From Cynocephalus volans (lineage: Eukaryota; Chordata; Mammalia; Dermoptera; Cynocephalidae): a stretch of DNA of 64,000 nt. Both the position numbers and the translations under genes were made by a program. Below, one piece after another: positions 37,675 to 48,104 of this stretch; position 1 is the stretch's first letter, and every line of letters starts with the position of its first letter. The stretch is from NCBI RefSeq assembly GCF_027409185.1, contig NC_084467.1, forward strand, positions 83,212,501 to 83,276,500, written 5' to 3'. Under the pieces are notes generated by a model. It was not told the origin of the DNA and searched no databases. It saw nothing but the letters and a program-made list of their open reading frames with translations.

Positions 37675-37940
37675 CTTGCACTGAGGCAGGTAAACAACTC
37701 AGTATAATACAATATAGTAAGTATTATAACAGAACTAGGAACAAAAAGCTATAGGAGCAAAAGGATGGGAGAGAGGGATGGTGGTTTCCCAGAAGAGATG
37801 GTGTTTTCATTGAGCCTTAGAGAATAAGTAGGGATGTCACCAGGAGAAAAGAAGAGAATAAGGTATGGCATTCCAGGCAGAGAAAATGTCAAAAGCAAAG
37901 GTAAGGAGGAATAAATGAGCAAGGTGAGTTTAGACAGCTG
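37596..37940 (+). repeat. LINE-2 3' region with internal poly(A)
   Basis: 'catatgccaggtaccaccct', then an A-run, then 'aaggtatggcattccaggca' and 'atgtcaaaagcaaaggtaag', the expected L2 order. The A-run (37640-37671) sits where L2 is only A-rich. Confidence 0.65.
37640..37671. repeat. (A)32 mononucleotide tract
   Basis: An uninterrupted run of 32 A inside an L2. Pure tracts of this length are unstable. Confidence 0.95.
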
Positions 37941-38689
37941 CATGTAGCAGAGCCTAGTCCTTCCTCTTTTCTAGCACATTACAGAGAATGACCTTCTTCT
38001 GCCTTCCAGGGAGATTCCAAAGGAGAAAGTGCACAGGACCCTGGCAGTCTTTGCTGTCACCCTGATGTGGGGACAGGAGGCTGGAGTTCACCCCCTCAGC
38101 CACCCAAGATGCCTGGTCCCCAATGGGAAGGGCAGAGCTGCTAAGGTCCCAGCTGAGGGAGACGAGGAGGTGGAGTGCTTCCCAGACTTGGGCCAGCTTC
38201 CCAACAGCGCCTTGGGGCATCCACAATCAGCGCAGCGCAGGCAGTAACTTCTTCGAGAGGCAGCCAAGGAGCCAAAGTACAGCCAGCAAGGCCGCCCACC
38301 CAGCCCTCATCATAACAATCCCTATTTACTTTGGATGCTGGCCGTCCCCCCAACTGACACACAAGATTTATCGCCAGAAGCTATCACACAGACTATAGCA
38401 CTGAAAAACTTCTCAGACATAAGCCTTTGCCCCTGTGGCTGGGGGAAGGAATAGAAGGGAGGAAATTGCCCGGTTCTGGGGAAAATACATCAAGCCTTAT
38501 ATATTTAGAGAAAGTAAATTCCCTAGAAATTTTAGGAAGTCTTTCCCTCTATTTTCAGCCACTTTGGTATCTCATCAGCACAACAGGGTAATATATTGAA
38601 ATTTTAAATTGTGTTAATGTTCCCTGTATTTTCCCCAACCCCTTATTTCAATCAGGAAACCAAGCTTTGTAATTTCTTTTAAGGGGATA
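37941..38689. other. no recognised feature
   Basis: No repeat family or exon recognised. Confidence 0.4.
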
Positions 38690-39103
38690 ATTGGATCCCA
38701 GGGTGTCAGGGTCCAAGTGGTGGCATTTAATCACCAATGACAAGGTACATGTGGTTACCATAATGGACAGCAGAGTCAAAGCTATAATCAGGATAGTGTG
38801 ACTCATAGAGACCTATGGCATTGGCTAGTTGATCATGGTATCCCAGAAGTGAAACAGATGGTCAGCCTACTAAATCCTTACTTGATCTATATAAGCAGGA
38901 GAGTTCTAGGCCAAGTGAACAGAGTCTAACTTGAATCATAAAAACAGAGGGTGATAGCCCCTTGATCAATTCCTAGACTTGAGTCAGTTTACAGACCCCA
39001 AATCCTTTAAATGACAGGAGGCTTGATCTCCTTGAAGAAGTAACCCACCATATTGCCAAAAATGTATACCATTAATCTTTCTTCCAGCCTTTCCCAAAGG
39101 GAC
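38690..39103 (+). mobile_element. ERVL provirus remnant, segment 1 (upstream of protease)
   Basis: Decayed internal ERVL-like sequence leading into the pro-pol region and collinear with the next segment. No readable protein survives. It is interrupted by a MaLR LTR at 39104. The left edge is approximate and no 5' LTR is visible. Confidence 0.6.
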
Positions 39104-39498
39104 TGCAGTGGATTGAACTGTGTCCCCCCAATGTTTAATATGTTGGAAGCTTGATCCCCACTGTTTCCCAAGTGGGTGGGAAATCCTATTATGGTAATTG
39201 AAAGGTAGGGCCTTGAATTAGGTTAGATTAGATTGCAGGACCATGCTGTAGTGAATGGTTTAATGGTGGTCATGGGCATGGTTCTGAGGGCTTCAAAAGA
39301 AGAGTGCATGAGAAATTCTCTCTCTCTGCTCCATCATCTGCCATATGAGACTCCTGTGTCACTGTCACCACCAACGAGGCCTTCACCAGATGTGTTCCCT
39401 GGACTTTGGAATTCCTGACCTCCAAAATTGTAACAAATTTCATTTTCTTACAAATTACCCAAGTATTTCATTATAAGCAACAGAAACAGACTAATACA
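39104..39498 (+). mobile_element. MaLR solo LTR (MST/MLT1-type) inside the ERVL
   Basis: Starts TGCAGTGGATTGAACTGTGT and ends with 'cagactaataca'. Length is 395 bp with TG...CA ends. ERVL sequence lies on both sides. The 5-bp flanks (GGGAC and AGGAT) no longer match. Confidence 0.75.
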
Positions 39499-40457
39499 AG
39501 GATCTATGACCTTTTACAAGCGTGTCTGCACATTAGAGAAAAGGAAATAATCAGACTTTTGGGGGATTACTGGACATAGGCTCTGAATTGACACTAATTT
39601 CAGAAGACCAGAAACATCACTGTGGTCTACCAATCAGAGTAGGAGCTTACGAGAGTCAGATCATGAATGGAGTTTTAGCTCAAGTCACAGTGGGTCCAGT
39701 GGGTCCCTGAACTCACCCAGTGGTTATTTCCCCAGTTCCAGAGTGAATAGCTGGAACAGACATACTCAGCAACTGGCAGAATCCCCACATTCACTCTCTG
39801 ACTAGAGGAATGAGGGCTATTATGGTAGGAAAGATCAAGTGTTAAGAGAATGGGAAAGAGGCCACTAGAAGGGCCTCTACTTAGGAAAAGTAAACCAAAA
39901 GCAACACTGCATTCCTGGAGGGATTACAAAGAATAGTGCCACTCTCAAATGGAAGAATGCAGGGGTGGTGATTCCCACCACATCCTCATTCAACTTGACT
40001 ATTTGGCCTGTGCAGAAAACATATGGATGGTGGGGAATGACGATGGATTACAGTAACCTTAACCAGGTGGTGACTCCAATTGTATCTGCTCTTCAAGATG
40101 CGGTTTCATGGCTTGAGCATATTAACACATGCCCTGGCACCTGATATGCAGCTATTGATCTGGCAAATGCTTTTTTCTTGATATCTATTAATAAAGACCA
40201 CCAGAAGTGATTTGCTTTCCACTGGCAAGGCCAGAAATACACCTTTGCTGCCTTACCTCAGGGGTATATCAACCCTCCAGTCCTATGTTATACTCAGTAC
40301 ACAGGGGCTTGGTCATCTTTCCTTTCTGCAACACCACTGGTCCATTATGTTGACGAAGTGCTGATTGGACCAAGGGAGCCAGAGGTAGCAACTACTCTAG
40401 ACTTATTGGTAAGACATTTACATATCATAGGGTGGGAAATAAACCCAACAAAAGTTC
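39499..40457 (+). pseudogene. ERVL pol remnant, segment 2: protease and reverse transcriptase
   Basis: Class III (ERVL) pol on the plus strand with several stops. The aspartic protease site reads LLDIGSELTLIS (39567 onward), with Ile in place of the usual Thr of the LLDTG-type motif. Reverse transcriptase follows, with segments reading AAIDLANAFF and LPQGYINP and the catalytic box as YVDE (40346-40357) where YxDD is needed. An L1 interrupts it at about 40458 and it resumes near 46505. It is ancient and inactive. Confidence 0.8.
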
Positions 40458-41511
40458 TGCAAAAATCTAGGGCTAACATGATACCTAATGTGAAGAAACT
40501 AGAAACCTTCCCACTAAGATCAGGAACAAGACAAGAATGTCCCCTCACACACTTCCTTTTCAACATTGTACTGGAAGTCCTGGGTAATATTATGAACAAG
40601 TGGAATTTCAACTTTATAACAAAATTAACTTTATAACAAATTAATTCTAAAGTTTATAGGGAGAGGCAAAAGACTCAATAGCCAACACAATATTGAAGAA
40701 GAACAAAGTCAGAGGACAGCCACTACCCAACTTTAATACTTTCTATAAATCTACAGTAATCAGGACAATGTGGTATTAGTGAAAGAATAGACAAATAGAA
40801 AAATGGAACAGAATAGAAAGCCCAGAAATAAACCTACACAAATATAGTCAACTGATCATTGATAAAGGTGCAAAGGCAATCCACTGGAGAAAAGATAGTC
40901 TTTTCAACAAATGGTGCTGGAAGGAATGGACATCCACCTGCAAAAAAAAAACCCCAAAAAACTAGACACAGATCTTTACACACATCACGAAAATTAACTC
41001 AAAACAGATCATAGACCTGAATATAAAATGCAAAACAATGAAACTCCTAGAAGATAGCATAAGAGCAATCTAGATGACCTTGGGTTTGGTGATGACTTTT
41101 TAGATATGTCATCAAAGGCACAGTCAATGAAAGAAATAATTGATAAGATGGACTTCATTAAAATTAAAAACTTGTGCTCTGAAAAAAACACTGTTAAGAG
41201 AATTACAAGACAAGCCACAGACTGGAAGAAAATATTTGCAAAGGATGTATCTGATAAAGGCCTCATCCAAAATATGCAAAGAACTCATACAACTCAACAA
41301 TAACAAAAATGAAGAACCCAATTAAAAAAAGAGAAAAAGACCTGAACAGACACCTCACCAAAGATATGAAGATGGTAAATAAACATCTAAAAAGATACTT
41401 AACATCATATGTCATCACAGAATCGTTAATTAAAACAACAATGAAATATCATTACATACCTGTTAAAATGGACAAAATCTAAAACCTTGACAACACCAAA
41501 TGCTGGCAAGA
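40458..41511 (+). mobile_element. Old LINE-1 inserted in the ERVL, 5' part
   Basis: Begins mid-ORF2 ('gctaacatgatacctaatgt', 'ttcccactaagatcaggaac'), runs through C-terminal ORF2 blocks and stops at the GCAAGA target site of the young provirus. Reading frames are broken. Confidence 0.8.
41506..41511. repeat. Target-site duplication of the young provirus (left)
   Basis: GCAAGA. The identical copy is at 45690-45695. Six bases is the usual duplication length for betaretroviruses and IAP-type elements. Confidence 0.92.
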
Positions 41512-41793
41512 TGTCCCGCGCTACCGTCTCGCCAGCAAGAACGACGCGGCACACAAAGGATCCTTCTGCAGATCAGCTTTAATGCATCTTGAGAGGGAGA
41601 GCATAAGCTTGCCAAAAATGGAGACCCCGAGCGAGGGAACCCGCGCCCTTTATATAGAGACTGCTCCTCGCCTAGGACGTGCTCCTACCTTATTGGTGGC
41701 TGCCTAATCGGCCCAGGCGTGTTACCGAGCAGCCCTGCCCTCCACCGGAAATCAGCGCCATCTTGTAATGGCGATTTCGGGCAGCTCCTCACA
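41512..41793 (-). repeat. 3' LTR of the young provirus
   Basis: 282 bp, TG...CA ends. Carries TATATAAA (41649-41656), an inverted CCAAT box upstream of it, and ATTAAA (41578-41583) as the likely poly(A) signal. It differs from the 5' LTR only near 41526 (g here, a at the matching base 45422, plus-strand reading). Confidence 0.95.
41578..41583 (-). terminator. LTR poly(A) signal (ATTAAA)
   Basis: ATTAAA about 65 bp downstream of the TATA box in viral sense, in the R-like position of the 3' LTR, where it would end proviral transcripts. Confidence 0.6.
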
Positions 41794-41807
41794 TCTCCCC
41801 CTTTTTT
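41794..41807 (-). promoter_or_regulatory. Polypurine tract (plus-strand primer)
   Basis: AAAAAAGGGGGAGA in viral sense, immediately before the 3' LTR TG. The standard position and composition for a retroviral polypurine tract. Confidence 0.9.
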
Positions 41808-42090
41808 ATCATTTAAAGCGGCTGGTACAAGCTCGGCGGTCGCGGACAAATTAGCCAGCGTTCCTGTCCTAGGTCGTCCCTCCACAGACTTTGACCTTAC
41901 CCGTCATAGGTTGACCTTATCGCCACCGGGCACCATGTCTTAGGTTGGTTCAAGTCTGGGGGAAGTTGCCCGTCTCTGGACACACTGGAGCATGTGGTTT
42001 TACACCGACTTAGTTGAGCAAGGGCGAACTCCTCTGAACAGGCTTCAGGGAGGCCAGCCAACAGAAAGGGGGAAGGGGAGTCAGAGCAGG
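41808..42090 (-). other. 3' untranslated region of the young provirus
   Basis: 283 bp between the Env stop codon and the polypurine tract. No open frame of note. In IAP-type elements this region can carry RNA export signals, but I cannot see one by eye. Confidence 0.7.
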
Positions 42091-45000
42091 CTAATCCTTA
42101 AGCATGGACAGCCAAACGTCAGGGTTGGCCCCCTGTTCCAGGGCTAGAAATGCCTGGGCGATGACTACCCTGTCTCTCTGGGTCTGGGCTTTTAATCTGC
42201 AGACCAACCATAGTAGGAGCACAGTTCCCCCACATAAGAACATGCCAACCCCAATCACTCCTGCCCACTCCTTGAAGTGGGACACGGCCGTTTTAATCCA
42301 TGAGGACAGTCCGGCTGCGAAGGAGACATCCACTCTTGTTGAATTCACGGACACAATGGCCATGCGCAGCTGGTTTATCAGGTTGTCAAATTCTCTCGTC
42401 CAACCTGTTGAAAGATGCTGGGATAATTGTTTAGACAAATTTGCAGCTTTGGTATACTTTTTATATTGGATACTGGTGACACATAACCCTGAATATTTCC
42501 ATTGACACCCCAATTGAGCAATTTGCCATAAAACATCTATTTGTTCCTGCACAAGATCCACCCGCTGGTTAACCACCATTAATCCTCCCTTCAGCTGAGC
42601 GTTTAGCGCAGTCTGTGTTTTTAGGGCCTGTGTTACCGCGGAGGACAAATTATTCAACGTGGTGGCAGTCTGTACCGTGGTAGTCAAGGAGACGGCAGCA
42701 GCTGTGGCTGCACCCGCCGCCAGGGATACGGCGGCGACTATTGCCGCAGTGAGACCAAAATCCCTCTTTTGTCTGAACAAGACCATAGTATTGGGAGCTT
42801 CTACTGGGACAGGAATCCATCTAGGCATTCGAGCAACTATGGCCAAATTGAACAGCGTAGCATTCCGGCACTGTGCATAAAAGCAAGTATCATTATTGCA
42901 AGAGACCTGACTCCCCTCAGTACTAATATTACTTAAAATAAACATGAAAGGAGGATACAGGCAAACTGGTGTTGGCAAGACAGACACATTATATCCCGGC
43001 TGCAATATGGACACACAGGTTTCAAAGCACTCGGTAGTATTCCACTGAAAAGTGGCATTTCCCCAACCACCGCCCTTTAAAAAGGCGAACGGTGAAAGGT
43101 CCGTGCAGCTGCCATTCACCCCACACAACAGCCAAACATCAAATGGGTTGGAACGGATCGCCATCGTGGGGTTTTGATATGTCCAATTTAGGCCTGAAGA
43201 GGTAGCATTATACTGGGTACCCATATAAGGCGAAAAGGTAAAGTAATTTTTTAGTGCCCACCCCGCCTTTTTAGACTGGCAGCCCGTCCAGGGCGGGGTA
43301 TCTCCCTCCCTTTCTCCTCGACTCTGGTTGGCCTTGTCCCCATACTTGTGGGGGCCCTGGGAACGGGGGCCCATCTTCACGTTTTTTTGAACCACTTGGT
43401 GTTGTTCTGTGAGCGGCGGAAGGAGTCGCCCTTTGATATCTCTAATGGAACGGCAGAGAGCAGCCTTATGATATCCCTTGGAACAGCGGGAACAGAGGGA
43501 GTCTGTACTCTGGGGGCCCTTATCCCTGTCCGGGGCTTGGCAGTCCCTTTTTAAATGTCCCGGTTGACCGCATTTAAAACAAACTCTCTGGTTCCGCCCC
43601 TGTCTTGGCTGTCCCTGTCTAGGCAGTCTCTGCGACTGGAGGATGGCAGCTGCCAGCCCTGCATTGGTCAGGGGTCCCCCGAGTTCTCGACAAGTTCTGA
43701 GCCAATCCTGTAAACCTTTACCCTTTCTGGGCGCTATAGCCGTGCGGCATTCCTGGGTAGCCTGTTCAAAAATCAGTTGCTCAACAAGAGGCGCAGCCTG
43801 ATCAGGGTCCCCAAAGATGCGCCCCGCTGCTTCTGTCATTCGAGCCACAAAATCTGAGAATGGTTCCTGAGGTCCCTGAATGATCTTAGTAAGTTGTCCA
43901 GAAGCTTCCCCTTTTTTGGGGAGTGCCTTCCAAGCCTTAATGGCAGTGCTAGAAACTTGAACATAAGCACCCCATGGGAAAGCCGTCTGATCAGCGGCAA
44001 ATGGGCCCTGGCCTGTTAACATATCAAAGGTCCAATCTCGCTGCTCGGGGGTCAGTGCAGCAGCGTTTGCCCTGGCTTGAGCTTGTGCAGCCTCATGCCA
44101 TAGCGCCTTCCATTCCATGTATTGACCCATGGTAGGGAGCGCTGCCTTAGCCAACATTTGCCAGTCAGCGGGTGTCATAGCCACACCAGCAAACCTTTCT
44201 AGCATTACTAGAGTAAAATTGGCATTTACACCATATTTTCTAACCGCCTCTGCTAGATCCTTAATTTGGGTGTACTCGACGGGGGCATGAACTCTCCCTC
44301 CGCCCTCAACCTCAAAAACTGGGAAGGCAGCTTGAACCTTTTTCCTCACTTTATCAGAGAGGAATGAGAAGGGATTAGAAGACTGCATGTAAGGAGGAGG
44401 CGCCGAAGGCGCAGGCCGTGCGGGGGCCACTGGGGGCGGCCGGCATTTCCACTCCCCGAGTGGTCTCCGCCGCCTGTCGGGATGATATCTCTCCTCCTCG
44501 TACCTGGCAGCTTCCTCCTCCAAATCGGATTCCTCACTAGGGCTGAGGGGATCGGAGTCGGACTCATCCAGATTTAAATCTTCTAATTCTTGTTTTAAGG
44601 CCCCCAGCTCTTGCATAGGGTAGAGGCCTCCTTCTTTCCCTTCCAACTTTTGTCTGGGTTTTGAAATCCCTCCTTTACCGGCAGATGTGCCGGGAGTGTC
44701 ACTTTGTTGTTTTAGAATCTCTCCCTCGTCCGTAGACTTACCGGGAGGGCCCTTTTTCTTATGGGAGACGTCTCTCCTCCTGCGGGTACCCATCCTCTCA
44801 CTCCGTTCAGTTTCTGACATGCTGTCTTGGACCTCCTCTAATGTATTTTGCCCTACTATCACTACCGGTTTACAGCCCTCATCTTCTAAGCAATTTTTAA
44901 TAAACTTCCAAATGGTCTTGGTGCCCTGACGGAGGTCTCCCTCCGCGTACTTGCGGTCAAGGTCTCTGCCTAGTTTGTTCCAAGAGCTCAAAGTCAAGGA

Positions 45001-45135
45001 GCCGGAACAAGCAAACCACGGCGCTACACGATCTACCTCTTTTACAAAATTTTTGAGCACACGGCCCCCTACCTTTATATCACGTTGTCTCAGCACGGCC
45101 TCTAACGCGGTAACCATGGACTGAGTGGAACCCAT
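42091..45135 (-). CDS. chimeric Gag-Env protein, intact 1,014-codon frame
   Basis: One uninterrupted frame. The first ATG (45135-45133) gives MGSTQS, a good N-myristoylation signal. An in-frame GTG four codons upstream would not, so the ATG is chosen. The Gag part has a matrix region, an acidic Glu/Asp stretch (about 184-218), overlapping late-domain motifs PSAP (243-246) and PPPY (246-249), a capsid with the major homology region (about 420-440, [13 protein letters not shown]), and two CCHC zinc knuckles (519-532 and 548-561). Somewhere between about residues 580 and 635 it passes, without a stop, into Env: the end of SU with about nine N-glycosylation sequons, a furin site RQKR (788-791), a fusion-peptide-like hydrophobic stretch (793-814), a CX7C loop (877-885), a membrane anchor (959-979) and a 35-residue tail. 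No Env signal peptide remains, so membrane routing of the fusion is uncertain. Gag is betaretrovirus/IAP-like. The missing pro-pol makes it a deletion product; whether it is translated or has a role is unknown. Confidence 0.93.
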   Translation of the reverse strand: MGSTQSMVTALEAVLRQRDIKVGGRVLKNFVKEVDRVAPWFACSGSLTLSSWNKLGRDLDRKYAEGDLRQGTKTIWKFIKNCLEDEGCKPVVIVGQNTLEEVQDSMSETERSERMGTRRRRDVSHKKKGPPGKSTDEGEILKQQSDTPGTSAGKGGISKPRQKLEGKEGGLYPMQELGALKQELEDLNLDESDSDPLSPSEESDLEEEAARYEEERYHPDRRRRPLGEWKCRPPPVAPARPAPSAPPPYMQSSNPFSFLSDKVRKKVQAAFPVFEVEGGGRVHAPVEYTQIKDLAEAVRKYGVNANFTLVMLERFAGVAMTPADWQMLAKAALPTMGQYMEWKALWHEAAQAQARANAAALTPEQRDWTFDMLTGQGPFAADQTAFPWGAYVQVSSTAIKAWKALPKKGEASGQLTKIIQGPQEPFSDFVARMTEAAGRIFGDPDQAAPLVEQLIFEQATQECRTAIAPRKGKGLQDWLRTCRELGGPLTNAGLAAAILQSQRLPRQGQPRQGRNQRVCFKCGQPGHLKRDCQAPDRDKGPQSTDSLCSRCSKGYHKAALCRSIRDIKGRLLPPLTEQHQVVQKNVKMGPRSQGPHKYGDKANQSRGEREGDTPPWTGCQSKKAGWALKNYFTFSPYMGTQYNATSSGLNWTYQNPTMAIRSNPFDVWLLCGVNGSCTDLSPFAFLKGGGWGNATFQWNTTECFETCVSILQPGYNVSVLPTPVCLYPPFMFILSNISTEGSQVSCNNDTCFYAQCRNATLFNLAIVARMPRWIPVPVEAPNTMVLFRQKRDFGLTAAIVAAVSLAAGAATAAAVSLTTTVQTATTLNNLSSAVTQALKTQTALNAQLKGGLMVVNQRVDLVQEQIDVLWQIAQLGCQWKYSGLCVTSIQYKKYTKAANLSKQLSQHLSTGWTREFDNLINQLRMAIVSVNSTRVDVSFAAGLSSWIKTAVSHFKEWAGVIGVGMFLCGGTVLLLWLVCRLKAQTQRDRVVIAQAFLALEQGANPDVWLSMLKD

Positions 45136-45387
45136 AACGCGCCCCACTCCGTGGGAGGCGCTGTGAGACGCGCCGTTCCCTTACGTACTAGAGGCTCACA
45201 CAGGTCTCTGGTGCAGCTGCTTAACTACATCAGTCTGACCACACCAACGGGCGATTTCAAAACCTTTTAAACCAACCGGATTAACCCCAGACCAAGAACA
45301 GGCATACCTCTCCGAACTTACCCTCCTGCAGTTCTGAATCCTCCCTGTCTCCAGGGGGTCTCCGAAGGTGCTGACGATGACACAAGT
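45136..45387 (-). other. 5' leader of the young provirus
   Basis: 252 bp between the primer binding site and the Gag ATG, where the packaging signal of such elements normally lies. No obvious splice donor could be fixed by eye. Confidence 0.7.
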
Positions 45388-45405
45388 TCCCGGGTTTCGG
45401 CACCA
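45388..45405 (-). promoter_or_regulatory. Primer binding site, tRNA-Phe
   Basis: TGGTGCCGAAACCCGGGA in viral sense, the exact complement of the 3' end of mammalian tRNA-Phe (18/18), two bases after the 5' LTR. Mouse IAP elements use tRNA-Phe, whereas most betaretroviruses use tRNA-Lys. Confidence 0.93.
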
Positions 45406-45407
45406 AA

Positions 45408-45689
45408 TGTCCCGCGCTACCATCTCGCCAGCAAGAACGACGCGGCACACAAAGGATCCTTCTGCAGATCAGCTTTAATGCATCTTGAGAGGGAGAGCAT
45501 AAGCTTGCCAAAAATGGAGACCCCGAGCGAGGGAACCCGCGCCCTTTATATAGAGACTGCTCCTCGCCTAGGACGTGCTCCTACCTTATTGGTGGCTGCC
45601 TAATCGGCCCAGGCGTGTTACCGAGCAGCCCTGCCCTCCACCGGAAATCAGCGCCATCTTGTAATGGCGATTTCGGGCAGCTCCTCACA
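45408..45689 (-). repeat. 5' LTR of the young provirus
   Basis: 282 bp beginning TGTGAGGAGCTGCCCGAAAT in viral sense. A YY1-like AAGATGGCGC motif lies near its 5' end (45651-45660), a CCAAT box at 45588-45592 and a TATA box at 45545-45552. Confidence 0.95.
45545..45552 (-). promoter_or_regulatory. LTR TATA box
   Basis: TATATAAA in viral sense, about 36 bp after the CCAAT box. It should place transcription start in the middle of the 5' LTR, reading toward lower coordinates. Confidence 0.8.
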
Positions 45690-45695
45690 GCAAGA
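45690..45695. repeat. Target-site duplication of the young provirus (right)
   Basis: GCAAGA, identical to 41506-41511. Confidence 0.92.
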
Positions 45696-46496
45696 ATGTG
45701 GAGCAACAGGAGCTCTCATTGACTGCTGGCAGGAATGCAAAATGGTATAGCCACTTTGTAAGACAGTTTGACAGTCTCTTACAAAACTAAACATTTTCTT
45801 ACCATATGATCCAGCAATCACACTTCTTAGCATTTACTCAAAGAAATTGAAAAACCTGCACATGGATGTTTATAGCAGCTTTATTCATAATTGCCAAAAC
45901 TTGGAAGCAACCAAGATGTCCTTCCATAGATGAATAGATAAATAAACTGTGATACATCCCACACTAAAAAGAAATTATCTAATAAGCCATGAAAAGACAT
46001 AGATAAATCTTAAAATGCATATTACTAAGTGAAAGAAGCCAACCTAAAAAGACAACATACTGTGTTATTCTAACTGTATGACATTCTGGAAAATGTAAAA
46101 CTATGGAGATAGTAAAAGGGTCAGAGGTTGCCAGGGGTTAGTGGGGGGGGCGATGAATAGATAGAGCACAGAGGATATTCAGAGCAGTGAGTGATACTAT
46201 ATACTGTATGATACTATAATGATGGACACATGTTATTATACTTTTGTCAAGACCCATGGAATGTACAAAACCAAGAATGAACCCTAAAGTGAACTGTGGA
46301 CTTTAGGTGACAATGTGTCAATGCAGGTTCATCCACTGTAAAAAAAATGTGTCACTCTCATGCTGGGTGTTGATAGTGGGGGAAGCTGTGCATGTGTGGG
46401 GGTCGGGGGTACATGGAAACCATCTGTACTTTCTGCTCAATTTTTCTGTGAACCAAAAAATGCCCTAAAAAATAAAGCCTATTAAAATATTTTTTT
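45696..46496 (+). mobile_element. Old LINE-1 inserted in the ERVL, 3' part
   Basis: Continues the L1 cut at 41511 ('atgtggagcaacaggagctc') through the ORF2 end and an L1M-type 3' UTR ('gggggaagctgtgcatgtgt') to 'aaaaaataaagcctattaaa'. Confidence 0.8.
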
Positions 46497-46504
46497 CCAT
46501 AAGA

Positions 46505-48104
46505 ATAAATTCAGAGGCTTTCCACCTCAGTGGAATTTCTAGGGCTCCAGTGGTGTGTGGCCTGTCAAGATATCCCTTCTAAGGTGAGGGATCAGTTGTT
46601 GCATCTGGCCTCTCCTACAATCAAAGAAAGTCATAATGCCTAGTGGGCCTGTTTGGATTATGGAGGCAACGTATTCCTCATTTGGTTGTGCTACCCTGGC
46701 CCATTTGCCAAGGTACCTGAAAACCTGCTAGTTTTGAGTGGGGCCCAGGTCCAGGTTGCCATGTAAGCTTCTTTGTTACTTCGGCAGTATGAACCAGCAG
46801 ATCCAGTGGTGCTTAACATGTCAGTGGCAAAAAGAGATGCTGTTTGGAGCCTTTGACAGGCCCTTATAGGTGAATGACGGCACAGATCCTTAAGATGTAA
46901 GAAAGCGCTGCCATCTTCTTCAGATAACCACTCTTCTTTTGAGAAACAGCTCTTGGATTACAACTGGGCCTCAGTAAAGACTAAATGTTTAATAGTGCAC
47001 CACCAAATTGTCATGCAACCTGAACTGCTCATCATGAACTGGGTGTCATTTGACCCAACAAGCCATAAATTTGGGAATGCACAGCAGCACTCCATCATCA
47101 AGTGGAAGTGAGAAACGTGAGATTGGGCCTAAGCAGGTCCTGAAGGCACAAGTCAGTTATGTGAAGCAGTGGCCCAAATGCCCATGGTCTCAGCTTCTGC
47201 TACATTGTTTTCTCTCTTCTAGCCCATACCTATGGCCTCAAGGGGAATCCGCTACATTCCGTTGACTGAGGATAAGAAAACTCAGGCCTAGCTTAAAGAT
47301 GTCATGTATGATATGCAGGCACCATCCCAAAAGTGGACAGCTATAGCACTGCAGCTCCTTTCTGGGGCATCCCTGAAGGACAGTAGTGAAGAGAAACCTT
47401 CACCTGTAGGAATTGTACCTGGTCGTTCATTTTGTTAGGAAGGAGAAATGGCCAGATGTATAACTGTACTCTAACTCCTGGACTATGGCCAATGGGTTGG
47501 CTGGATAACACAGGACTTTGTCCTTACTGGAATAGACACTCTAGATATGAATTTGCCATTCCCACATGCAATTCTTCTGCTGAAACTACCATCCATGGAC
47601 TAACAGAATGCCTTACCCACTGTCACAGTATCAGACATGGCATTGCTTCTGATTAAGGAACTCACTTCACAGCAAATGAAGTGAAATGATGCACCCATGC
47701 TCATGCAATTTACTGGTCTTGCCATGTTCCCCACCATCTTGAAGCCACTGGCTGATCAAATGATGGAATAACCTTTTAAAGACTCAGTCACAGTGCCAGG
47801 TAGGTGGCAATACCCTGCAGAGCTGCATCAATGTTCTCCAGAAGTACTTTTACCAGTATACACAGCAATGATTCCATTGAACTGGAAGTGAAGACTCGTC
47901 TAACCACTTTGGTCTCCTTGTGGCATGGAATCAACAGTCTGGGGTAATTGATCCTTATTATCAATGGGAAATTGAACTGCTTCTACACAATGGAGGTAAG
48001 GAAGAGTGTTTTTGGAACACAGGAGATCCCTTAAGGCATCTCTTAGTACTACTGTACCCTATAATTAAAGACAATGGAAAACTACAACAATCCAATTCAA
48101 GGAG
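46505..48104 (+). pseudogene. ERVL pol remnant, segment 3: RT end, RNase H, integrase, dUTPase
   Basis: Resumes ERVL pol ('ccacctcagtggaatttcta') where segment 2 stopped. Integrase is recognisable around HGIASD (47636-47653), with a TAA directly after it in the catalytic core. The 3' end carries a dUTPase-like motif GVIDPYYQWEIELLLHNG (47941 onward), with Trp in place of the usual Gly before Glu. A dUTPase downstream of integrase is the signature of the ERVL group. Multiple stops; no function. An L1 replaces the sequence from about 48105, so env-region and 3' LTR sequence are not seen. Confidence 0.8.

Larger units (their letters stand above)
41512..45689 (-). mobile_element. Young IAP-like endogenous retrovirus, internally deleted
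   Basis: A 4,178-bp class II provirus on the minus strand with, in viral order, 5' LTR (45408-45689), tRNA-Phe primer binding site, leader, one chimeric gag-env frame, polypurine tract and 3' LTR (41512-41793). The LTRs differ at a single base of 282. Flanking duplications are perfect, and removing the element with one duplication restores continuous L1 sequence. Protease, dUTPase if present, reverse transcriptase, RNase H, integrase and the N-terminal half of Env are missing, so movement would need proteins from an intact relative. tRNA-Phe priming, the 6-bp duplication, the short LTR with a GATGGCGCTGA block and the two-zinc-knuckle Gag all fit the intracisternal A-particle branch. GC content is clearly higher than the surrounding DNA. 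Confidence 0.95.

Noticed and set aside
42104-44929. Plus-strand frames of 68-133 codons inside the provirus
   Set aside because: Shadows of the long Gag-Env frame on the opposite strand.
45136-45147. GTG at 45147 as the start of the Gag-Env frame
   Set aside because: The ATG four codons downstream is the first AUG and creates a proper myristoylation signal; GTG starts are not expected here.
41512-45689. Replication-competent provirus
   Set aside because: No protease, reverse transcriptase, RNase H or integrase sequence, and Env lacks its N-terminal part and signal peptide.
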